Shown here: positions 56,323-64,000 of the stretch, in pieces
How positions within the stretch are numbered: the first letter of the stretch is position 1
Layout: every line of letters begins with the position of its first letter
Origin: Halichoerus grypus
Taxonomy: Eukaryota; Chordata; Mammalia; Carnivora; Phocidae
Assembly: GCF_964656455.1 (NCBI RefSeq)
Contig: NC_135726.1
Location: forward strand, 24,315,168-24,379,167
Direction of reading: 5' to 3'
DNA length: 64,000 nt
The notes under the pieces: model-generated
What the model saw: only the letters and a program-made list of their open reading frames with translations
The model's database searches: none
Told to the model about the DNA's origin: nothing
Made by a program: the position numbers and the translations under genes

Positions 56323-56420
56323 GTTTTTAAGAGGCAACCTACTGGATGGGAGAAGATATCTGCAAAGGATATATCTGATAAGGGGTTAATATCCAAAATG
56401 TATAAAGAACGTATACAACT

Positions 56421-56612
56421 TGGGGTGCCTTGGTGGCTCAGTTGATTAAGTGTTTGACTCTTGGTTTTGGCTCAGGTCATGATATCAGGGTTGTGAGACT
56501 GAGGTGCATATCGGGCTCTGTGCTTGGCACAGAGTCTGCTTGAGATTCTCTCTCTTTCCCCCTCCCCCCACTCACACTCTCTCTAAAATAAATAAATAAA
56601 ATCTTAAAAAAA
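56421..56612 (+). mobile_element. SINEC-type SINE (plus) inside L1
   Basis: GGGGTGCCTTGGTGGCTCAG, variant body with GGTTGTGAGACTGAGG, tail AAATAAATAAAATC. TSD AAAGAACGTATACAACT (56404-56420) against AAAGAACCTATACAACT (56613-56629). Confidence 0.97.
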
Positions 56613-56671
56613 AAAGAACCTATACAACTCAACACCAAACAAAACACAGTCTGATTAAAAAATGAGCAGAA

Positions 56672-56872
56672 GGGGTGCCTGGGTGGCTCAGTCGTTAAGC
56701 GTCTGCCTCCGGCTCAGGTCATGATCTCAAGGTCCTGAGATCGAGCCCCACATCGGGCTCCCTGCTCCGTGGGAAGCCTGCTTCTCCCTCTACCAGTCCC
56801 TCTGCTTGTGTTCCCTCTCTCGCTATGTCTCTCTCTGTCAAATAAATAAATAAAATCTTTAAAAAAAAAAAA
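56672..56872 (+). mobile_element. SINEC-type SINE (plus) inside L1
   Basis: GGGGTGCCTGGGTGGCTCAG to AAATAAATAAAATCTTT and A13 tail. TSD poorly kept (AAAATGAGCAGAAG / AAAAAGTGAGAAG). Confidence 0.96.
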
Positions 56873-57342
56873 AGTGAGAAGACCTGAATAGATATTTTTC
56901 TAAAGAAGACATAGAAATGGCCAAAAAACATATGGAAAAATACTCAACATCACTCATCATCAGGGAAATGCAAATCACAATCATAATGAGATATCACCTC
57001 ACATCAGTCAGAATGGCTTGAATCAAAAGGCAAGAAATAACAAGTGTTGGCAAGAACATGGAGAAAAAGGAACCCTTGTGCACTGTTGGTAGGAATACCA
57101 ATTACTGTAGCCATTTTGGAAAATAGTATGGAGGTTCTTCAAAAAATTAAAAACAGAAATACGAAATGATCCAGTAATCCCACTACTGGGTATTGACCCA
57201 AAGAAAACAAAAACATGAATTTGAAAAGGAACATGCACCCTTATAGTTACTCCAGCATTATTTATAATAGCCAAGATTGGGAAGCAACCCAAGTGTCTGT
57301 CCATTGATAGATGAATGGATAAAAAGAAGATGTGGTATGTGT

Positions 57343-57371
57343 GAATGTGTGTGTGTGTGTGTGTGTGTGTA
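57343..57371 (+). repeat. (GT)n microsatellite in L1
   Basis: About 12 GT units. The L1 segment normally here (..AATGGAATATTACTCAGCC..) is missing: sequence passes from GATGTGGTATGTG to CTAGAAGATCTTATGC. Confidence 0.93.
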
Positions 57372-57775
57372 TGTATACCTAGAAGATCTTATGCTAAGTG
57401 AAATAAGTCAGACAGAGAGAGACAAATACCATATGATTTTACTTATATGGGGAATCTAAACAACAAAACAAATGAACAACAAAAAAGTAGGAACAGACCC
57501 ATAAATACAGAGAACTGATGGTTGCCAGAGGGAGGGGAGGGGGGATGGGAAAAATGGGTGAATAGGAGTGGGAGGTACAGGTTTCCAGTTATGGAATGTA
57601 TGAGTTACAAGGAAAAAAGGTATAACAGGGAATATCATCACTGGTATTGTAATAGTGGTTGTAGGGTGACAGATGGTAGCTACACTTGTGTTGACAGTAA
57701 CTCTAGTTGTTGAATCATTGTTATACACCCAAATGAAACTAATGTAACACTGTATGCAACTACACATCAATAAAA

Positions 57776-58143
57776 AAGAGTAACAATGATTTAAAAAATG
57801 GAAGGCTTTTATAGACAGAAGAGAGCAGGGACAAGGAAGTCATAAACCAAAGAAAGGATTATTTTAGGCAACATCATGTTCCTTTGGGGTAAGGGTGGGA
57901 GTTTATCATGGAGATTACCTCACTGGTGTTGATCAGGAAATTCCAGACTGATTGGTTTAAAATTCTACTGATGGCAGAGAATGAAACTACAATTAGGTTA
58001 GGTACTAAATCCTGCTTTGCTGACCTTGGGTTTAGCACAAATGACTCTATTTTGGGCCTCTTGGGTTTTGTTTTGTTTTGTTTTTTAACATTAGATTCTA
58101 AGCACAAACTCAAGTAATCCTTCTCTTATTGCTTTCAATATTA
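57776..58143. other. Unclassified sequence, LTR-like phrases
   Basis: 57800-58065 holds phrases such as 'GCTTTTATAGACAGAAGAG' and 'CCTTGGGTTTAGCACAAATG' that feel like an old LTR but which I cannot place. A (TTTTG)n follows at 58066-58084. Confidence 0.35.
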
Positions 58144-58258
58144 CCTTTTCTCCTTTCCTTTTTTAAGTTTAAGTTTCTTTCTTCCTTTCTTCCTTCTCTC
58201 TCTTATCTCCTTCCTTCTTTCATCTTTTTCTTTCCTTCCCATCTCTCTCTCTTCCATT
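58144..58258 (+). repeat. Polypyrimidine tract (CTTT/CCTT)n
   Basis: About 115 bases of mostly C and T, made of CTTT, CCTT and TCTC units. Confidence 0.9.
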
Positions 58259-59715
58259 GTATGCTTTCGTCCAATATAAACATTTTGTAGTCAGAGAATT
58301 GAGTGGAGATAAATATTTTTAATTCATTGTCAGGCACTTTTTAAAACCGTGGTTATATATCCATAAATATGGGAAACAAACTAAAATTACACATCTATCT
58401 TCTCACTTCACCCTATCGGTATTACAATTGTTACTATGTTGCAGGTGTTCCTTGCCCAAAGTCACAAAGCGTAGAAACAGAGAAGGTGGCATTCAGACGC
58501 AGTTCTAATATTGCCCAAACACTGTGAGGAGAGTGGCTGATCCACAGGCTTGTCAGAAAATCATCTACGGAATTGTTAGTATTAAGTCAACATTTCTTTT
58601 CCCGTCAAGTCCAAGGAAATTCAGTTATAATGGAGGCATTTACCACAGTTACATTTTCATCATAACTAACACAAGCTAATATTCTGTATAAAATTAGTAC
58701 CATGAATTAACTTTATGTCTGCAGAAAATGGGATTGTATGTAATTACTGATTTCCATTCACAATAAAATAAGCAAATTATCTTCACCAACATAAATGCAC
58801 CATAAATTGTTTTGAGGCATAATGAAGAAATGAATTTCTGAAAGAAATATGGACCAAATCTGCCAAATTATTGTAAATGATAGCCCCTTTAAAATTAGGG
58901 CATGTAATTGCAATTGGAAAATGTTATCCTCTTAATGGTTACATTATTATTTGAGTAGACCAATAATCCTGTTCGCTGATATTCCATTTCTGGAGTATTG
59001 ACAAATTTTACACATTTTTAATATCAAAATGCCATCAAATTTATATATAGAATGATTTACTGTTTTCAAGATCAGATTTGTCATAATGAAGTGTCATCCA
59101 TGAGTACAACATAATGACACTGTAATTGAGAGAAGATGATTTGGCAAATAAAAAAGAATGCTATTTTTCTTTGGATATTTCTGAGTTTGTTGACAATTTT
59201 CAGCTGAGTATACTTTCAATTCAAAAGATTGTTCTAACATATGGCCACTTGCATTTAATCTTAATGAGTGAAAATAACCTTTACTACATGACATTTTAAA
59301 TCAAATAGAATAATCAGCCTAATTTCAGCATAGTATTTTATAACAATTATCTATTACATTTTGCATAAGAATGAAACATCTGCATCACAAAATGTCACAG
59401 ATAATAAAGGTGGTGATCATTTTGTTGTAAAACTCTCATGTTATCTAATAGTTAGAAAGAACCATCTATGTTATAAAGCCAATTCTAGTTAACTAGTAGC
59501 ACTCAATTAAAATGTTTTCAAAGCAAACTTTCATTGAACTCAGAGTAGCTATGAGTGACTGGAAAGATTTTCCACTCAATGAATTAACCTATAAGTGACC
59601 CCTTTTCCACACTGCATGCTCATTTAACTACGGGATATGTATCCTAACTTTGCTGCTTTGCTAGTATCTCCCCAGCATTCATTTCTCTGTGACTTCTCTT
59701 AAAAAAAAATTGATA
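58259..59715. other. AT-rich unique sequence
   Basis: No transposon except a probable MIR fragment (minus) at 58435-58505 ('CTTGCCCAAAGTCACAAAGC'). Low GC, no coding signals. Confidence 0.5.
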
Positions 59716-59721
59716 TATCTC

Positions 59722-59745
59722 TACATCTATCTATCTATCTATCTG
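59722..59745 (+). repeat. (ATCT)n tetranucleotide repeat
   Basis: Five to six ATCT units. Confidence 0.95.
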
Positions 59746-59867
59746 GCAAACACTATAGTAAGCATTGGGTGACACTCAATTTAAGAATTCTTCTAGAGAC
59801 CATGTTTTTTAGAAATTACACATATCAGAATCTTTTGAAATATTTTCATAAATTTAAATGTGTATCA

Positions 59868-60043
59868 GGTGCCTGGGTGGCTCAGTTGGTTAAGCCATTG
59901 GCTCAGGTCATGATCCCCGAGTCCCCGGATCAAGCCCAGCATCCAGCTCCTGGCTCAATGGGGAGTCTGCTTCTCCCTCCTCCCCTCACCCCACCCATGC
60001 ACACTCACTCTCTCTCTCTCAAATAAATAAAATATTAAAAAAA
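59868..60043 (+). mobile_element. SINEC SINE, first of a tandem pair
   Basis: GGTGCCTGGGTGGCTCAG head, 10-base deletion in the head region (GTTAAGCCATTGGCTCAGG), body and tail AAATAAATAAAATATT. Flanked by AAATGTGTATCA at 59856-59867 and 60044-60055. Confidence 0.96.
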
Positions 60044-60055
60044 AAATGTGTATCA

Positions 60056-60236
60056 GGGCACCTGAGTGGCTCAGTTGCTTGAGTGACTGCCTTTGGCTCC
60101 TGGAGTCCCAGGATCTGGTCTGGCATTGGGCTCCCTGCTCAGTGGGGAGTCTGCTTCTTCCCCTGACCCTACCCCCTCTCGTGCACTCTCTCTCTCACTC
60201 TCTCTCTCTCAAATAAATAAAATCTTAAAAAAAAAT
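60056..60236 (+). mobile_element. SINEC SINE, second of a tandem pair
   Basis: GGGCACCTGAGTGGCTCAG to AAATAAATAAAATC and A tail. Flanked by AAATGTGTATCA at 60044-60055 and 60237-60248, so the two SINEs share one target sequence present three times. Confidence 0.96.
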
Positions 60237-60248
60237 AAATGTGTATCA

Positions 60249-61264
60249 ATATAATGTATATTAACTCATAAACCATGATCATCCTGGTAAAAGTCAAAAC
60301 ATAGTTCCAAGTGATTGTCCTTAAATTGAAAAATGGGGGAAAACAGTACAAAAGCATGATTCTCTCAAAAGAGTAAATATACAGATCACTGGAAAATGTT
60401 TTTTAATGAAATAGTAATTTCATGACAAGAAAATAAAAACAAATATATTTATAGAAACCAGTAACAGAGAAATTATTTACATATTTGTTTTCATTGTAAA
60501 ATATGGATTCTGATACCAGGATGAGGTTCCTCTTGTGAGTTGATAATAATTACTAAATATTTTCATTTCATTTTTCATGATAATTTCTTTCTTTGGGGGA
60601 AAGGGGCTGGATTTACTAATGGTTAAATTATATTTTCCAAATCTCTATTTTACCTGAAATTCTCCCTCCTAATGACCACTAAATTGACATTTCCAAGCTT
60701 AGGAAAAGTTGACTGATGAAAAATTTATTTTTAATCACTGATTTCTCATATTCAGCCTTTAAAACCTTTCAAAACTCCTACAAGGTCTATAAGTAAGACA
60801 AAATCATGAGAAATAACACTTAGCAATAGAAGAACTCGATAAACACAAATTGAACTTAATTTTATTGATCTGTAAAACTAGGCCAGAAATAGTACACACC
60901 TCAGTGGAACATCTAGAGGATTGACTGACAGAATATATCTTAAGCAAATGACATATCAGTGGTTATTTCTCCAAGAAGGTCTCTGAGGCCAAGACTCATA
61001 ATTCAGATTTAGTTTTATGGAAGTAAAAGACAGATGATCACAGGGCTAAGTGTCAAGGTCTAGCTCTATTATGGCCTAAAACAGACTTCACTCATAATAT
61101 TTTTTTCAGGAATTTTATAATGAGTTAGTTTTGTGTTGTTTGGCATTGCATATTTAATGAAAGTCCCTATAGCAAGCACTTAGATGAAAACAGAAGAAAG
61201 GGACAAATCATGCTGTACTGACTATAATAACTAATTTTATGGCTTGATAAAAATAATTAATTTC
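60249..61264. other. AT-rich unique sequence
   Basis: Nothing recognised. Confidence 0.5.
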
Positions 61265-61360
61265 ATGAATATCAATTGAGCAATTATGTGTTTGAGATAC
61301 TGTGCTGGATACCAGGGATAAAACTGACAAATAAACCAGATGTTTCCTGGACCTCTTTGT
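61265..61360 (-). mobile_element. L2 3' end relic (minus)
   Basis: 'TGAATATCAATTGAGCAATTATG', 'ATACTGTGCTGGATACCAGGGATAAAACTGAC' are the reversed L2 3' end. Confidence 0.65.
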
Positions 61361-61954
61361 TTCTGAATATTGGTTACCACCTTTGTCTTTGAAAGAAATT
61401 TCATATAAGTAAATGACACAGATGTCACATGCCTTTATTTCAAACAGCAAAAGCTTACATTACAAGTCTGTGATTCAGATCAATGGGCTTCTAAATATAC
61501 CATGAATATGAAAACCATGCCTTACAGCTCACTGAGACCACATTCAGTAAGTGCTTTGTGATAGATTTCACTAGGGCGTCTCATCTTTGACTCTGTCTTG
61601 ATCCAAGACTTGGATAAAGTTATGGAAACCACATACATGTGGATTTTAAATCAACAACAGAGCCAAGATCCAAAACAATCTCAATAAGCTGTAATGAAGA
61701 ATGAAAAGCTGCAGGAATACAGCTGACAGATGAATGTCAAATCTTTCTTGTATGTTTAATATTCTTCCCCCTCATTGTACACAAATATCATATGGAAAGT
61801 CTGCTTTACCACATCGCCCTTTGTATAAAGTCTGGATTTCCCCTTACCTCACACTTGGCTGTGGAGGCGCTAAAAACCAAGGTAGACCATTCAGAAACCT
61901 CTGTGCCTGCCACCGTATCACTCTGCAGTGCCCTCACAGTTTCATGGTATGAAA
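61361..61954. other. Unassigned sequence
   Basis: No gene or named repeat. Confidence 0.45.
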
Positions 61955-62050
61955 GATGGTGATGGGCTTGATTCTAAATCCTGGCTCCACTACTGACTAC
62001 TTTGGTGTTCTTGATGGAATTAAGTTCTCTAATTTCCCAACTAGAAAAAT
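61955..62050 (+). mobile_element. MIR fragment (plus)
   Basis: 'TCTAAATCCTGGCTCCACTACTGACTAC' and 'GAATTAAGTTCTCTAATTTCCC' match the MIR tRNA-like/core part. Confidence 0.6.
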
Positions 62051-62066
62051 TAAGAATTAAAATATC

Positions 62067-62095
62067 TAATACTTAGACCTTTTGTCTAAGTATTA
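62067..62095. repeat. Perfect hairpin, 12-bp stem and 5-base loop
   Basis: TAATACTTAGAC (62067-62078), loop CTTTT, GTCTAAGTATTA (62084-62095). No T-run, gene end or known RNA context, so not called a terminator. Confidence 0.9.
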
Positions 62096-62139
62096 TCTTG
62101 AGAAGATCATCACCTAAGTTCTGTTGGTAAACATGAATA

Positions 62140-62300
62140 CATATAACTATTTACTGGGCATCTCCCATGGCCCAGATGCAACTTCATTTATCTTACTTTC
62201 TATGAAAGTAGAAACAGAATCAAGAAGAAAGTCAGTAAGAGTTCCCAAGGTCTTACAGCTAGTAAAGCCAGAATTAGAACATATATGTGTCATCCAAAGT
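62140..62300 (-). mobile_element. MIR SINE relic (minus)
   Basis: 'ATTTACTGGGCATCTCCCATGG', 'CCCAAGGTCTTACAGCTAGTAAAGCCAGAATTAG' (62244-62277) are reversed MIR. Confidence 0.75.
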
Positions 62301-62994
62301 TATACTCAGTTTGGAAATAAATAAAAATCTTTGTTCATTCTGAAGATGGCAAGTATGGGAGAGCTGTTTTCTTTTTTTTAATGCCTCTGTAAACGGACAG
62401 TTCTTCAAATACTTGTCTTATTCTTAGTGCCTCTTTATAAGTGCTAATAATTCTGCATTCTGATGCAACAATCTTGGCTTACTCCAAAGATTCTGGGTTT
62501 GTTTTTGTTTTTTTTTTAAATAATTAGAGCTGTCTGATAATTCTATGGACTTCTAATAACGGGAGAAGTTCCCCATCATTGGCAGTTTTCAAGGAACAGA
62601 CTTTTCTAATTTATTTCACACAGGGGAAAAAAAAAAAAGGAGGCTATTTCCTTTGAAAACATACCAGTGACTTCTTGATGGATGACACTGAAGAGTTGCA
62701 AAGAAATCTTTGTCATATTTTTCCTTTGCAAATTGAAATTTTACTGTTGTGTTGCCCCCACAACTTACGTCAGAACTCTCTGAAAATAGAGCAACTGAAT
62801 GGAGGCAAGACCCTGCATGTGGGTGCACACACACACACAAACACAATTAAAGGAAGTACAGGAAATGATAAAGCCTTCATCTCAGAAACTAACATGGAGA
62901 AGGATTAATTTAGCACTAGCAAAATGTTATGGTAGAAAGAACAGGTAGCAGGAATTAATGCGATTTTCTGAAAGAAGAGGTGGGGAAAGGAATA
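62301..62994. other. Unassigned sequence
   Basis: Holds an A12 run near 62627 and a (CA)n at 62827-62841. No gene signals. Confidence 0.45.
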
Positions 62995-63225
62995 AATATT
63001 TGAATACCCACTATGTGTCAGAGACAGGGTGCTAAGCATTTTACTTATATTTTCTGGTTTGATTCTTCAAAAGCTTTGGGAGGTACATGTTACATTCTGT
63101 AACAAAAGAACAACAAAAGAAACAGACTTTAGAAAATTTGAGTAATAGGCTTAAGTCAAAGCTAAGGAAGGATAGAACTGAGATTCAAAGCTAATTATGT
63201 TTGACTTCAAAACTCAGGCTTGTTC
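62995..63225 (-). mobile_element. MIR SINE relic (minus)
   Basis: 'AATACCCACTATGTGTCAGAG', 'GTGCTAAGCATTTTACTTATATTTTC', 'AATAGGCTTAAGTCAAAGC', 'GAACTGAGATTCAAAGC' follow reversed MIR order over nearly the full length. Confidence 0.8.
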
Positions 63226-64000
63226 TCCCATATCATGCCTTATCCCATACCCTGGTTCCGACACCTTGCCACTAGAGATGGTAGATTTGTAATTGGTTGT
63301 TTTCTGCTTCTCAGCTGTTCAATTCGGTTCTCTAACCTCAACTTTGTTTGGAAGATCTATTTGGATTTGGAAACAAGCTTGAACTTCATCATGCTTATTT
63401 TTATTGTACTCTTCTTACTCATCTATGTGAATTTGGAAAGTTACCAATATATGGTTTAAATTCCTACTGCAATCTTTGCAAATGATTTATTTCTAGTTAG
63501 CCTTAATTAAGGTATCAGGAAAGTACAATCCTTTGCCACTGCTTTGTAAAACAAAGACAAGTCTGTAGATTCGATGGGGATTCTGATGACTACAAATTAT
63601 TTTATAATGAAGAAATAGGTATTTATCATGATCAACATGAACAATATGCTGCTTGCCAACCCCCCCCCCCCCCCCACCCCAAGCAAGAGAAAAAGCCAAT
63701 GGCATGTTATGTTGGGACAAATAGTCAGGGGATGCCAAGGAGAGAGAGAAATAACACATCCATATCCAGAACATGGGATGTTCAACACTGCATCAGAATC
63801 TGGAAGGGTTAACTACTTTCCCCCTCTTTGAAAAAGTTACAAAGTGAGAATTGTTTCTAAATCTTAACATTTTTTTCCCCTAATGCTTTTGGTGTTTATA
63901 AACAAACACATTTGACTTCAAGGTCAGGCTTACATTTTTGTATCTCCTGTCAGCTAACAATGTACGTGTGCTACAACCAATGGCTGCATTCTTGAGAGGA
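63226..64000. other. Unassigned sequence with a C-run
   Basis: 63660-63675 is a run of 16 C followed by ACCCC. Nothing else recognised up to the window end. Confidence 0.5.
63660..63680 (+). repeat. Poly-C tract
   Basis: Sixteen C, one A, four C. Such runs are prone to length change and to sequencing or assembly error. Confidence 0.95.

Larger units (their letters stand above)
56329..57775 (+). mobile_element. Carnivore L1 3' end (plus), 5'-truncated
   Basis: End of ORF2: 'TGGGAGAAGATATCTGC', 'GGGGTTAATATCCAAAATG', 'AATGAGATATCACCTCACATC', 'AGTATGGAGGTTCTTC', then 3' UTR ending 'ACTGTATGCAACTACACATC' and AATAAAAAAG. Two SINEs (56421, 56672) and a (GT)n (57343) interrupt. Stops present; not mobile. 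Confidence 0.95.

Noticed and set aside
1..64000. CRISPR array, prokaryotic operon, phage or other new multi-gene system
   Set aside because: No regularly spaced repeats, no dense coding, no ribosome binding sites. All composition and repeats are those of a carnivoran nuclear genome.

Overview
This window reads as mammalian nuclear DNA with no recognisable complete gene. The host is a carnivoran of the dog-like (caniform) branch: the sequence carries at least 27 tRNA-Lys-derived SINEs of the carnivore SINEC type (GGGCGCCTGGGTGGCTCAG head, CT-rich body, AAATAAATAAAATCTTT tail). Several copies belong to head/body variants I associate with seals and bears, so an arctoid (pinniped or bear) is my best guess, from memory of those families only. 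Everything below is intergenic or deep-intronic sequence in which layers of transposons of different age lie on top of one another. The short open frames present are repeat-derived or chance; one short stretch (15948-16157) has exon-like signals and is only a candidate.

Layout. 1-8 kb: a SINE at the left edge, an L2 relic, several MIRs, a SINE split by a 93-bp inverted copy of its own 3' flank (3509-3601 against 3727-3819), and an apparent tail-only retroinsertion (2171-2217). 8-24 kb: L2 and old L1 fragments, MER5A, MLT1 LTR, MER2, nested SINEs, a 51-bp 3'-truncated SINE, and a 1.6-kb old L1 on the minus strand. 24-30 kb: decayed ERVL-like pol on the minus strand, then another minus-strand old L1 with a younger L1 3' end inside it. 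30.7-35.3 kb: long AT-rich stretch with almost no recognisable repeats. 35.3-39.7 kb: old L1 on the plus strand carrying four later insertions, including a copied transcript end from a retroviral LTR. 40-44.7 kb: quiet, two SINEs. 44.7-53.4 kb: old L1 blocks (plus), a young L1 3' end, MER2, a Tigger transposase remnant and an MLT1-like LTR. 53.4-57.8 kb: young L1 pieces in both orientations and an LTR inserted in a MER5A. 57.8-64 kb: mostly unique AT-rich DNA with two SINEs sharing one target site.

There is no operon, pathway or gene team to describe. The interest lies in mutation and retrotransposition mechanisms recorded by precise junctions and target-site duplications (TSDs). I found no CRISPR array, no rRNA, no genuine tRNA gene and no novel defence or metabolic system. 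Repeat boundaries were read by eye against remembered consensus sequences; expect errors of a few to tens of bases at ends of old elements, and treat subfamily names as provisional.
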